The translations under genes were made by a program, and so were the position numbers. 64,000 nt of DNA from the NCBI GenBank assembly GCA_039795165.1, contig JBDKER010000019.1, positions 1 to 64,000 on the forward strand, written 5' to 3'. Numbering within the stretch: position 1 is the first letter of the stretch; each line of letters starts with the position of its first letter. Below, one piece after another: positions 51,885 to 60,396 of this stretch. The notes under the pieces were generated by a model. That model saw only the letters and a list, made by a program, of their open reading frames with translations, was not told the DNA's origin and searched no databases. Source of the DNA: V1-33 sp039795165 (GTDB lineage: Bacteria > Verrucomicrobiota > Verrucomicrobiia > Verrucomicrobiales > V1-33).

Positions 51885-54174
51885 GCATGCCGCGCACAAG
51901 GTCGATGAGGTCCTGCGGCTGGTAGGGCTTCGGGAGGACGGCGCGGAAGCCGTAATCGATGTAGCGGCTCATGACGGGGTCGTCGCTGTAGCCGCTGGAG
52001 ACGACGGCGCGGACGGCTGGGTCCATGCGCCGGATCGTTTCCATGGCCGCGGCTCCGCCCATGCCGCCGGGAATGCTGAGGTCGAGAATAATGAGGTCGT
52101 AAGGCTGGCCCGATTCCATGGCTTCGCGGTAGCGGGCAATGGTTTCGGCTCCGTCGGTCGTTGCCGAGCTATCGCAGCCGCAGCGCTGCAGGTGCTGCTC
52201 GAGCAACTGGAGAATGAGGGGTTCGTCCTCGAGCAGGAGAACCCGCTTCTTCCGTTCCGCAGACGGTTCCGGTTTCGCCACCGGGACGGCCGTGGTCATT
52301 CCCTTCGCAGGCAGCGCGAGCCTCACCTTCGTTCCTTCCCCGGGCACGGAAACAATCCGCACCGAACCGCCGTGCGCCCGAACCACGGATTCACATACCG
52401 TCAGCCCAAGACCACTCGCATTCGCATCAGCCCGCGTTGTGAAATACGGTTCGAAAACCCGTGCGGCATGCCCCGGCGCAATACCTTCGCCGTCGTCGGC
52501 CACCTCAAGGGCAACCCATGATCGGGCCGATGTCCCGGCCGGGAATCCCAGTTCGTCTTCCCGGAATCCGGGGTCGCCCAGCCGACCGATCCTCACGGAA
52601 ATCTGTCCGGCGGGACGCGTGGCCTGTTCGGCATTCTTCATGAGATTGGCGAGCACGCGGCGCACCTGATGCCGGTCCCATTCGACTGGGAATTCGCCGC
52701 GCGCGCCTTCGAGGCGGTACTGGCGGTCGGCCCGCTTCGGCCATTCGGCAAACCATTCGCTCACGAGCGATCCTGCATCGAGCGGTTGCCGGATGGGGGC
52801 CCCGCCGCGTGCGAAGGTGAGCAATTGCTGGACGAGATTCTGGGCCTGGAGTGATGCCGCCGTAGCGCGTTCGAGTGCTGTGCGGCCGACCCAACCGGAT
52901 GGCAGGTCGGCTTCGGCCAGCGAGAGATTCCCGAGGAGCACAGTGAGGAGATTATTGAAGTCGTGGGCAAAGCCGCGGGCGAGCAGGCCGAGCGATTCCA
53001 GTTTCTCCATCTTATCCTGCTGTTCCTCGGCTGCGCGTTTGGCGGTGATGTCATGGAAGAGGGCGAGCAGTCCGTCGCCATAGGGATAGAGCTGGACTTC
53101 ATGCCAGCGGCCTTCCGCTTCCTGGCGCATTTCAAAGGAACGTGCCGACTGCTTGTCGAGGGTGGCGGCGAATTCCTGATAGTAGAGACGGTGCATGGTT
53201 GCCGGCAGGCAATCCCAGAAGACTTTTCCAGGAAGTTCCCGCACTTCCCCATGAAGGAGTCGCGCCGCGGCTTCATTCAGATACGTGATTTTCCAGTCGG
53301 CATCGAGCGCGAGCAGGGGATCGGCAATGCTGCCGACAATGCCCGCAAGATTCGGCCATGGCGTTCCGGGGGTCACGACGCCTCCCGGCGGAAGATTCTC
53401 GGGCACCGGAACACCTTCGCGCTTCCGGAAGAGAATCACTATCCCCGTGAGCGCACCCGAAGCATCACGGATCGGATTCGTATGGTCCTCAATCGCCACC
53501 ATGCTCCCGTCCCGCGCGGTCAGAAAGATCGTCCGCAGCCCCCCTCCGCCGCCGGACGGTCCCACCAGTCCCGGACCCCGCAGTGCTTCGCCATCAGGCA
53601 GCACGACCCGGAAAACCTCATGCAACTGACGCCCGACGGCTTCGCTGGCCCGCCAGCCCGTAATTGCTTCGGCCACCGGATTCACAAAGGTGATCGCTCC
53701 GAGGACATCGGTGCAGATGACTGCTCCGGCAATGCTGCGGAGGGCCCCGGAAAACCGTTCCTCGCTTTCCCGCACCCGGCTGTCGGCGGCATGACGGCTC
53801 ACGGCGAGTTCGACGGCCGACTGCAGTTCGCTTTCGTGAAATGGCTTCAGCAGGTAGCCATACGGCTGCACCCCGCGGGCCCGCTGTACGGTGGCCGCCT
53901 CGGCATGCCCGGTCAGAAAAATGACGGGCCGGCTGCACTCGCGCTGAATGACTCCGGCGGCTTCAATTCCGTCCATCGGACCGGTCAGCTGGATGTCCAT
54001 AATGACGGCATCGGGCAATTCGCTGCGCGTCACCCGCACGGCACTGGCTCCGTCGGCACAGACGCCGCAGACTTCATAGCCTCCCCGCTCGAGGGCCCGC
54101 TGCACATCGGCAGCAACCAGCCCCTCGTCCTCCACAACGAGAACTCTCAGGGGAACAGTGGAATCAGTCGCCAT
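51871..54174 (-). CDS. Hybrid histidine kinase: REC-PAS-PAS-HK-REC
   Basis: The 767-residue protein starts with a receiver domain (residues about 10-125; phospho-acceptor Asp60 in VIMDIQLTG, Lys110). Two PAS domains lie at about residues 135-250 and 275-385. The kinase core has the phospho-acceptor His404 in RGFAHDFNNLLTVLLG, an N-box with Asn510/Asn514 (VLANLMKNAEQATRP) and DDGEGI and GLGLTV ATP-lid blocks. A second receiver follows (residues about 643-765; Asp698 in LIILDLSIPGG). Both ends thus carry a receiver, so the protein may be tuned by other kinases. No membrane helices are found. The upstream LOG gene is divergent, and the M50 gene's 3' end overlaps by 14 bases. Confidence 0.92.
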   Translation of the reverse strand: MATDSTVPLRVLVVEDEGLVAADVQRALERGGYEVCGVCADGASAVRVTRSELPDAVIMDIQLTGPMDGIEAAGVIQRECSRPVIFLTGHAEAATVQRARGVQPYGYLLKPFHESELQSAVELAVSRHAADSRVRESEERFSGALRSIAGAVICTDVLGAITFVNPVAEAITGWRASEAVGRQLHEVFRVVLPDGEALRGPGLVGPSGGGGGLRTIFLTARDGSMVAIEDHTNPIRDASGALTGIVILFRKREGVPVPENLPPGGVVTPGTPWPNLAGIVGSIADPLLALDADWKITYLNEAAARLLHGEVRELPGKVFWDCLPATMHRLYYQEFAATLDKQSARSFEMRQEAEGRWHEVQLYPYGDGLLALFHDITAKRAAEEQQDKMEKLESLGLLARGFAHDFNNLLTVLLGNLSLAEADLPSGWVGRTALERATAASLQAQNLVQQLLTFARGGAPIRQPLDAGSLVSEWFAEWPKRADRQYRLEGARGEFPVEWDRHQVRRVLANLMKNAEQATRPAGQISVRIGRLGDPGFREDELGFPAGTSARSWVALEVADDGEGIAPGHAARVFEPYFTTRADANASGLGLTVCESVVRAHGGSVRIVSVPGEGTKVRLALPAKGMTTAVPVAKPEPSAERKKRVLLLEDEPLILQLLEQHLQRCGCDSSATTDGAETIARYREAMESGQPYDLIILDLSIPGGMGGAAAMETIRRMDPAVRAVVSSGYSDDPVMSRYIDYGFRAVLPKPYQPQDLIDLVRGMLSEP

Positions 54175-54319
54175 GCAAAGTCAGGCAGATTCCTCGGAAT
54201 CGCCACCAAGTCAGGTAAAAAGCGGGAACGTCCCGGACAATCGCAAAGATGCCATCGTACGGAGACGGCCCACGCTTCCGTTTGACCCGCGGACCATCCG
54301 CCGCCATCGCGGATTTCCC

Positions 54320-54910
54320 ATGTTCCGATCGCTCGCCATCTACTGTGGTTCCAGTCCGGGAAACGACCTCCGCTATGCCCGGCTCGCCCATGCCACCGGC
54401 ACTCTGCTGGCCCAGCGCGGCATCCGCATGGTCTACGGCGGCGGCGGAGTGGGCATGATGGGGGCGGCGGCCGACGGGGCGCTCGCGGCGGGCGGTGATG
54501 TCGTTGGGGTCATTCCCGAATTCCTCGATACGCGCGAGCTGAAGCACCCGGGTGTCCCGGACATGCGCGTGGTGCGCACCATGCACGAGCGCAAGCAACT
54601 CATGGTCGACCTCGCAGATGGCTTCATTGCCCTTCCGGGTGGATTCGGCACGCTCGATGAATTGTTCGAAGTGCTGACCTGGAGCCAGCTTGCGATCCAC
54701 CAGCATCCCATTGGGGTCCTCAATGCCGATGGCTTCTTCGATGGCCTCCTCAGCTGCCTCGATACCATGGTGAGCCGCGGCTTTCTCCGCCAGCAGGACC
54801 GCGACCGCCTCGTCTCGGCGGAAACTCCGGAATCCCTGCTCGATGTGCTCGCCGCATGGGTTCCACCCACCGATCTCAAATTCCGTCTCGCCAAACGCGC
54901 CGACCTCTGA
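54320..54910 (+). CDS. LOG-family protein (TIGR00730)
   Basis: The 196-residue protein carries the LOG family signature: MVYGGGGVGMMGAAADGAL and LPGGFGTLDELFEVLTWSQL (the PGGxGTxxE motif). LOG proteins cleave ribose 5'-monophosphates from nucleotides such as cytokinin ribotides or AMP-type substrates; the physiological substrate in bacteria is often unclear. The start at 54320 is the first ATG that fits the family; an earlier in-frame stretch is unrelated. It is divergent from the histidine kinase gene and followed 51 bases later by the YWTD propeller gene. Confidence 0.88.
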   Translation: MFRSLAIYCGSSPGNDLRYARLAHATGTLLAQRGIRMVYGGGGVGMMGAAADGALAAGGDVVGVIPEFLDTRELKHPGVPDMRVVRTMHERKQLMVDLADGFIALPGGFGTLDELFEVLTWSQLAIHQHPIGVLNADGFFDGLLSCLDTMVSRGFLRQQDRDRLVSAETPESLLDVLAAWVPPTDLKFRLAKRADL

Positions 54911-54961
54911 TCCAGCGGAAATGATTGCCGGAAGCGGGGCCTTTCGGCTATTCCGGAAGGC

Positions 54962-56260
54962 GTGAACCCTTTCCGTGCCCTTGCCCTGCTCGTCCTCACC
55001 GCCACGTCCCCGGCCGGCGGCATCTACTGGACCAACCGCGGGGCCGGACTCGTCGAACGGGCGGACTTCGACGGAGCCAACCGCACGACGGTCCGCCCGA
55101 ATGCCGGCACCAATGTCCGCGGGATCGCCATCCTCCCGGCCACCAATCACATCTACTATGCGGATAACGGAGCCGATCTCATCTACCGGATGAACCTCGA
55201 TGGCTCGGACCGCATCACCATCTTCACGGTCGGTCCCTCGGCCTTCCCTGCCGATCTGCGGCTCGATCCCGCCGCTGGTCATCTCTACTACTGCGATCAG
55301 CAGAAGGCTCACCTCCGCCGCATCAATCTCGATGGTTCGAATCCGCTCACGCTGCACTCCAGCACGGTTCATCAGCCGTATTATGTCGATATCGATCCCG
55401 TGGCCCGCAGGATCTACTGGGGCGACTTCGATGGCGTCTCCGCCAATACCGGAAATGTCTTCCGCATGAATTTCGATGGCTCGGGACTTGAAACCATCGT
55501 GATCGGCAACCTCGAAACCCGCGGCGTCTGCGTCGATCCCGCCGGTGGCCACCTCTACTGGGTCAACCGGAACGCCGGGAAAATCATGCGCTGCCGACTC
55601 GCCGATCTCCCCGTCAGCGCCACGGACCCGTCGCGCACGCAGACGCTCTATGCCCAGCTCGATACCCCGCACGGCCTCACCCTCGACGTCCCGGCTCACC
55701 GCCTCTACTGGGTCGATACCGCCACCAATAACACGCCGAATACGATCGGCGACCGCGCCGTCTCCCGGGGATCGCTGGACGGATCAACTCCGCACGAAGT
55801 TCTCGTTCCCATCAACAGCGAGCCATGGGATGTCGAAATCGATCCCCGCTGCGCCTCGATGACGGAATGGACGGAACGATTCTTCCCGACGGGCAGTGCG
55901 GACGCGGCCATGCTTCCCTCCGCGGATCCCGACGCGGACGGTGCCCCCAATTTTCTCGAATGCGCCCTCGTCACCCACCCGCTCAGCCCGCGCGAATTTC
56001 CCCAGCCATTCGCCCATGCCATCACCATCGATGCCACCGTCTACCCGGCCCTCACGTTCACCCGCCGCACCGGCATCAGTCATCTGACCATCTCGCCACA
56101 GCTCCAGACCGCCACGTCCTCATGGTCGTCTGCCGGCCTGATCACGGTTTCCTCGGAAGCCCTCCCCGAAAACACCGAACGCATCACGGTCCGTTCCCCG
56201 TTTCCTTTAGGTTCGTCACCAACCCAGTGGTTCCGCATCGCGGCAACGCTCGCACCCTGA
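54962..56260 (+). CDS. Secreted YWTD-type beta-propeller protein
   Basis: The 432-residue protein starts with GTG and a signal peptide-like leader (MNPFRALALLVLTATSPA). Residues of about 20-290 form a six-bladed YWTD/LDL-receptor-type propeller with repeats such as IYWTNRGAGL, HIYYADNGADLIYRMNLDG, RIYWGDFDG and HLYWVNRNAGK. The C-terminus contains DPDADGAPNFLECAL, a calcium-binding-like module seen at the end of many Verrucomicrobia secreted proteins. Probably a surface or periplasmic binding protein. The gene ends before a strong minus-strand terminator. Confidence 0.78.
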   Translation: MNPFRALALLVLTATSPAGGIYWTNRGAGLVERADFDGANRTTVRPNAGTNVRGIAILPATNHIYYADNGADLIYRMNLDGSDRITIFTVGPSAFPADLRLDPAAGHLYYCDQQKAHLRRINLDGSNPLTLHSSTVHQPYYVDIDPVARRIYWGDFDGVSANTGNVFRMNFDGSGLETIVIGNLETRGVCVDPAGGHLYWVNRNAGKIMRCRLADLPVSATDPSRTQTLYAQLDTPHGLTLDVPAHRLYWVDTATNNTPNTIGDRAVSRGSLDGSTPHEVLVPINSEPWDVEIDPRCASMTEWTERFFPTGSADAAMLPSADPDADGAPNFLECALVTHPLSPREFPQPFAHAITIDATVYPALTFTRRTGISHLTISPQLQTATSSWSSAGLITVSSEALPENTERITVRSPFPLGSSPTQWFRIAATLAP

Positions 56261-56265
56261 ATCGT

Positions 56266-56311
56266 GACAAAAAGAAAACAACCCCCTCCCGGCCACCCAG
56301 CCGAAAGGGGG
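56266..56311 (-). terminator. Intrinsic terminator of the outer-membrane protein gene
   Basis: On the minus strand CCCCCTTTCGGC and GCCGGGAGGGGG form a 12-base-pair stem (two G-T pairs) with a 6-base loop, followed by a T-rich run (TTGTTTTCTTTTTGTC). It begins about 40 bases beyond the stop of the outer-membrane protein gene. Confidence 0.92.
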
Positions 56312-56352
56312 AAGTTCCCGAACAAAACAACTGTCAAAAACCTGGATTCGTA

Positions 56353-57219
56353 TCAGAAGGAAACACTCAGCTTGACCCCACCGTAGAGGTCATTCGTTCC
56401 CTTGACCGTGTTGATTCCCTCACGGGCATCGAGTGAGAAGTTGGCCGCAATGTACGGCGTCAGCACAGCACTCTTCGTGAGCTGAATCGGGGCCGACAGA
56501 GCCACGCGCACGTGGTTCCAGCCATCACCCACGCCAGTCACTTCCTCGTAGGAATAATAGTCGATTCCATAGCCGATCGCCGCAGCCGGCACCAGCGTGA
56601 GCCAGTTGTTGACCTTGATCGGATAATCGAAGGCCGCTTCGAAATACTGACCATCGATCTTGAAGTCGTACCAGTATCCCACCGTGGTATTGAGACCGAA
56701 GAACGACTTCGAGACCGTCACGCCGAGGTCCTGTGCGCTCTTGATGGTGGAGTCAGGGGACTCGGGGAAACCGAAGGTGGCACCATCAACACTTCCGGAG
56801 AAGGTATCGAAGAAGTTATAGTAGGTGTAGACCAGACCGAACTTCGCAAAGCCGGCGTCGTAGCTCAGTCCGGCAAAGAGATCGAGTTCGGAATACTTGA
56901 ACGACCCTGGGATGTCGGTATCGACGGAATTAGTGTAGAGGGCACCGAGGGTACCGGCGAATTTGTCGGTGAAGGGCACGCTCAGGGTGGCACCGGTCCA
57001 CACGTTGTTGCTCGAGAACCAGAGACCGCGGAAGTAGAGTTCACTGTCGTAGCCAGTCTCAAGGGTGAGTCCGACGGAATCAAAGAGGCCAACGGTTTCC
57101 GATGTGGCGGGAGCCGTGACGGCCGCGGCTGGGGCCGGGCTGCTGCCTGCCTGTGCGGAGATGGCGAGAACGAGGGATCCGGCGGCGCCGGCAATCATGC
57201 TGAGTCTGTTTCTGATCAT
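56353..57219 (-). CDS. Outer-membrane beta-barrel protein
   Basis: The 288-residue protein has a signal peptide (MIRNRLSMIAGAAGSLVLAISAQAG) and then a repeated alternation of hydrophobic and aromatic residues typical of beta-barrels (FAGTLGALYTNSVDTDIPG, GLVYTYYNFFDTFSG), ending in a C-terminal phenylalanine (GGVKLSVSF), the classical barrel-insertion signal. No specific porin family is recognised. It lies behind a strong sigma-54-like promoter and ends in a strong terminator, so it is a regulated monocistronic unit. Confidence 0.78.
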   Translation of the reverse strand: MIRNRLSMIAGAAGSLVLAISAQAGSSPAPAAAVTAPATSETVGLFDSVGLTLETGYDSELYFRGLWFSSNNVWTGATLSVPFTDKFAGTLGALYTNSVDTDIPGSFKYSELDLFAGLSYDAGFAKFGLVYTYYNFFDTFSGSVDGATFGFPESPDSTIKSAQDLGVTVSKSFFGLNTTVGYWYDFKIDGQYFEAAFDYPIKVNNWLTLVPAAAIGYGIDYYSYEEVTGVGDGWNHVRVALSAPIQLTKSAVLTPYIAANFSLDAREGINTVKGTNDLYGGVKLSVSF

Positions 57220-57310
57220 GGATGGTTTGGTTGGCTCCGGGTATGAGGATCAAACCCGGTCGGTGTTGCAGCACGGCCAGGAGGAATTTCCCGGACGTGC
57301 CCCTCAGAAA

Positions 57311-57326
57311 AGCAGATGCCGTGCCA
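57311..57326 (-). promoter_or_regulatory. Sigma-54 (RpoN) promoter of the outer-membrane protein gene
   Basis: On the minus strand TGGCACGGCATCTGCT matches the sigma-54 pattern TGGCACRNNNNTTGCW at 11 of 12 informative positions (only T12 is C), with GG and GC at the required 10-base spacing. Transcription should begin near 57299, giving a leader of about 80 bases before the ATG at 57219. No clear enhancer-binding site was seen upstream. Confidence 0.75.
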
Positions 57327-57441
57327 ACTTTATGCGCCTGGTTGATTTCCTTAGCCGCATTGATGGGTTGGGCGGGCCAATGCTGCCGACGCTGCGCAGG
57401 AAACTTGATGCCGAGCGTCCCCGTGTTACCCTTTGGATCTC

Positions 57442-58548
57442 ATGCCCGCTCCCCGCATCGGTTTTCTCGCTCCCGCCCCGCTCACCAATGGCTACACCGC
57501 CGCCGCCCGTTTCGCGGCACATCACGCGGGCCGTCCGGATGGCATCCGCACCTTCGATACCGTCCCGCTGAAATCGCACGCAGCCATCGTGCAGGCGGCG
57601 GCGGCCGGGGAAATCGATTTCGGGGTCATCGCCGTGGAGAATACCCTTGATGGCATCATAGTGGAATCAATCCGCGAACTGGAACGGTTGTTTGAAGGCG
57701 ACCGGCCGTCGCATCCCTTCATCACATGGGAGGAACTTCTTCCGATCCGGCATCTGCTCATCAGTCAGTCGGGCAATTTCGGGAAGATCCGGCGGATTGC
57801 GAGTCATGCGAGTGCCCTGCGGCAATGTTCCCGCTTTCTTGCTGCGGTGCAGCGCGCGGTTCCGGACATGGAATTCGTGCAGGCGCTGAGCACAGGCGAC
57901 GGGGTGCAGCAGGCGCTCGCGGACCCTGCGACTGCCGCCATGGCATCGCCGGAAGCCCTCGACCACCACGCCCCCGTGCTCCGCGAAGTCGATCTGACCG
58001 CCGCGGCCGGCTCCGGCCATCTGGCATGGGATCAGCCGGATGCCCTCACGGATGTGCGGGGTGGCCTGACGAGGTTCTGGATTCTGGGTCCGCAGCCGAT
58101 GTCGCCGCTGAGCGGTGCCCGCATCCGGGTGACGCAGCGCGATCAATTGGCGCAGATCACAGGCACGGAGGATCACAATCTGCAGAAAACCTGCTATCTG
58201 CTCAATCTTGCGGACCAGCCGGGAGCCCTGCATCATGCCCTCGGAGCCTTTGCGAGCCGTCAGATCAACATTGCCTGCGTCTTCCCGTACCCCCGCCTCG
58301 GGCGGCAGTTCGAATACCTCTATTTCGTCGAAATCGAAGGGCACGCCGCCGACCCGCTTGTTGCCGAAGCCGAACTCGCCCTCAACCAGGCCACCCTCGC
58401 CCTGCCCGTCCACCTGCGGCCCTGCATTCTTCTCGGTTCCTACCCGAACACTGCTCTCATGCACCGCTACCCGCAGCACCGCGACCATTTCCGCGCGGCG
58501 CAGTATCCCAGTGGCATGCGCTGGCACGACGCCCCGGTCCCAGTCTGA
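57442..58548 (+). CDS. pheA: Prephenate dehydratase with ACT domain
   Basis: The 368-residue enzyme converts prephenate to phenylpyruvate in phenylalanine synthesis. Dehydratase blocks are IGFLAPAPLTNGYTAAARF, FGVIAVENTLDGIIVESI and GLTRFWILG, the conserved TRF motif. The C-terminal ACT domain (NLADQPGALHHALGAFASRQINI) should bind phenylalanine for feedback control. The length is greater than monofunctional PheA, about 280 residues, mainly by extra C-terminal residues. The ATG at 57442 starts the family N-terminus. It faces the RES/Xre module 56 bases away. Confidence 0.9.
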   Translation: MPAPRIGFLAPAPLTNGYTAAARFAAHHAGRPDGIRTFDTVPLKSHAAIVQAAAAGEIDFGVIAVENTLDGIIVESIRELERLFEGDRPSHPFITWEELLPIRHLLISQSGNFGKIRRIASHASALRQCSRFLAAVQRAVPDMEFVQALSTGDGVQQALADPATAAMASPEALDHHAPVLREVDLTAAAGSGHLAWDQPDALTDVRGGLTRFWILGPQPMSPLSGARIRVTQRDQLAQITGTEDHNLQKTCYLLNLADQPGALHHALGAFASRQINIACVFPYPRLGRQFEYLYFVEIEGHAADPLVAEAELALNQATLALPVHLRPCILLGSYPNTALMHRYPQHRDHFRAAQYPSGMRWHDAPVPV

Positions 58549-58560
58549 AGAATCCCGCGG

Positions 58561-58587
58561 TTCCGATGCCCGCAGACGGGCATGGAA
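58561..58587. terminator. Hairpin between convergent pheA and RES genes, weak terminator candidate
   Basis: ATGCCCG and CGGGCAT form a 7-base-pair stem with the loop CAGA; outer TTCC and GGAA can extend it past a one-base bulge. It lies between two convergent genes, but there is no T-tract, so a factor-independent terminator is only possible. Confidence 0.4.
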
Positions 58588-58604
58588 CTCAGACTGGCCG
58601 TCGC

Positions 58605-59063
58605 TCAGAACAATCTTGGATCGAAGGCAAAGGGCACGGGCTTGCCGATCCTGATATTCCTGAAGCCGGGGTGATTCGGATTGAGGAGATAGTTCGGTTC
58701 CGGCTGAATAATGACACTGGGCAATCGGAGGACAGCGGAGCGTGCCTCCCGCACCCAGCGGTCGCCGACATCCTTTGTGGACGGCGGCGGTGGTTCCTCC
58801 GTCCAGCCTTGCGGCAGCGCGTCGGTGGGCATGGTCTCGACCATGGAGGCGGGGAACTCCATGCGGAATGCCACGTACCGGAAGATCACTGGTGGGTTGA
58901 GATGAACCAGTGATTCAAGGACTGCGAGGGCCTGACTGCCGCTGGCGTAGACGACACTGGTGCCCGGGGAATTCCAGCGGCCTCCGTAAAGCCATGCACC
59001 CTTGCCATCGAAGGCGGTGGCGGCGTGCTTTTCCTTCACGATGCGCCAGGCTTCCACCATCAT
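58605..59063 (-). CDS. RES-domain toxin (MbcT/ParT-like)
   Basis: The 152-residue protein has the RES signature residues: Arg in GGRWNSPG, Glu in VLESLVHL and Ser in RLPSVIIQPEPNYLLN. RES toxins either degrade NAD+ or ADP-ribosylate target proteins. The ATG at 59063 overlaps the Xre antitoxin stop as ATGA, the typical antitoxin-first layout for this module. A methionine at residue 2 is also possible as the start. The end faces pheA. Confidence 0.88.
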   Translation of the reverse strand: MMVEAWRIVKEKHAATAFDGKGAWLYGGRWNSPGTSVVYASGSQALAVLESLVHLNPPVIFRYVAFRMEFPASMVETMPTDALPQGWTEEPPPPSTKDVGDRWVREARSAVLRLPSVIIQPEPNYLLNPNHPGFRNIRIGKPVPFAFDPRLF

Positions 59064-59587
59064 GAGTAGACGCCGTGTTCGATGCGGCCGAGGAGGTCTT
59101 CGACTTCACGAGCGCCCACTTCCGTTTCCGCGTACTCCAGCGGCGTCGCGCCTCCAAGGCCCACCTGCGGCGAACTGAGCCAGCGGCGGCCATTTTCGAC
59201 GGATTCCATCACCATGACGGCCTTTCCGAGGAGTCTTGCGAACCGCACGACGCGGTCCGATTCGGCAGCGTCCAGTTTTCCGGCCGTCTTGCGGCGGTGC
59301 AGCGTGGCCTTGGAGATGCCGAGTTTGGGAGCCAGTTTATCCATGGGCAGATCAAGTCCGCGGCGAAGGTCGTCGAGTTCCTGCACCGGCAGACCTGCCT
59401 TCAGTTTCCCGATGAGCACAGCGGGCGACAGTTCCATCGCGGCATCCTCGCTGACCGATCCATGCACCCAGTACTGGACAATGCCATCACCGAATTCTTC
59501 CCGCAGCACTGCCGCGCCGATTCCGTGGTCGACCGTCCCGGCCAGTATGCCGGTTCCCGATTTTGCTTTTGTGCGTGGGGTTTTCAT
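59060..59587 (-). CDS. Xre/MbcA/ParS-like antitoxin
   Basis: The 175-residue protein has an N-terminal region with an Xre-type helix-turn-helix (LDLPMDKLAPKLGISKATLHRR) and a C-terminal RES-antitoxin (MbcA/ParS) region ending in LEYAETEVGAREVEDLLGRIEHG, which covers the toxin active site. It should neutralise the adjacent RES toxin and repress its own promoter. The operator palindrome TCTCATTTGAGA lies 17 bases upstream of its ATG, overlapping the promoter. Confidence 0.88.
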   Translation of the reverse strand: MKTPRTKAKSGTGILAGTVDHGIGAAVLREEFGDGIVQYWVHGSVSEDAAMELSPAVLIGKLKAGLPVQELDDLRRGLDLPMDKLAPKLGISKATLHRRKTAGKLDAAESDRVVRFARLLGKAVMVMESVENGRRWLSSPQVGLGGATPLEYAETEVGAREVEDLLGRIEHGVYS

Positions 59588-59596
59588 CTGGATAGA

Positions 59597-59625
59597 GAAA
59601 TCGTCTCATTTGAGATAACTGTCAA
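59597..59625 (-). promoter_or_regulatory. Promoter/operator of the RES-Xre module
   Basis: On the minus strand TTGACA (59620-59625) is a perfect -35 box, followed 17 bases later by a poor -10 (GATTTC, 59597-59602). Between them is the palindrome TCTCATTTGAGA (59604-59615; arms TCTCA and TGAGA), so a bound antitoxin would block RNA polymerase. The expected start site is within about 5 bases of the ATG at 59587, so the mRNA may be nearly leaderless. Confidence 0.6.
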
Positions 59626-59712
59626 GGACACAAGTTTCCATGCCAGCAGGCAGCATGGCATGGCAAACAAGGCCTGTGCGGCCGCCGAATGACGCCATGG
59701 ATGCGGGGCCGC

Positions 59713-60381
59713 TCAGTCAACGGTATGGCTGCGCATGATGGCGGCCAGTTCCTCGCGGGCCGCGTCGATGTCGTCCCCTGGCCTGAATGGCGGGCCGAGG
59801 GTGACGGTAATGCGCGAGAATGGCTTGGGGATCTGGAAGCGGTCCCATGATCGGAGTTCCCAGCGTTTCGGGGCAGTGATATGGAGCGGAATGATGGGCA
59901 CGCCAGCCACGCGGGCGAGCTGAACCACGCCGGGAGCCAGTTCGTAGCGGGGACCGCGGGGGCCGTCCGGGGTGATGCCCAGCACGACGCCGTCGCGGAG
60001 CCGCCGGCGGCATTCCACGAGAGCCTGGGCCGCCCGTTTGCTCGACGATCCTCGCACGGCATCGAACCCAAACCGCGCCATCACGGCTGCCAACTGAGCC
60101 CCGTCGCGGCTGGCTGAAGTGAGCACCGCCCCCGGAGTCTGACCGCGGGTGACCTTCAGATAAACCGGCGGCACGCAGAAGATCCGGTTGTGCCAGAAAG
60201 CCCAGATGGAACCCGTCTCCGGGGGATGCGCTGCGAGCCCGCCCGATTCATCGCGCCATTCGACGCGCAGCGTGCGGAACCAGAGACGCACCAGCCCGGC
60301 GATGAGGAACGCAACGCATTTCTGTCCAGCCGACTCGCGGGCGGGAACCGCTGGTGCCTGCGGATGCGGTCGGGCATTCAT
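59713..60381 (-). CDS. DUF374 lysophospholipid acyltransferase-family protein
   Basis: The 222-residue protein shows the DUF374 blocks WAFWHNRIF (the catalytic HNR-type His), TSASRDGAQLAAVMARFGFDAVRGSSSKR and GITPDGPRGPRYELAPGVVQLA, close to the LpxL/PlsC-type acyltransferase fold. These membrane-associated enzymes move acyl groups onto lipid A precursors or lysophospholipids. The N-terminus has a hydrophobic helix at about residues 22-35. It starts 15 bases after purF ends. Confidence 0.88.
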   Translation of the reverse strand: MNARPHPQAPAVPARESAGQKCVAFLIAGLVRLWFRTLRVEWRDESGGLAAHPPETGSIWAFWHNRIFCVPPVYLKVTRGQTPGAVLTSASRDGAQLAAVMARFGFDAVRGSSSKRAAQALVECRRRLRDGVVLGITPDGPRGPRYELAPGVVQLARVAGVPIIPLHITAPKRWELRSWDRFQIPKPFSRITVTLGPPFRPGDDIDAAREELAAIMRSHTVD

Positions 60382-60396
60382 GCCAACGGAATGGGC

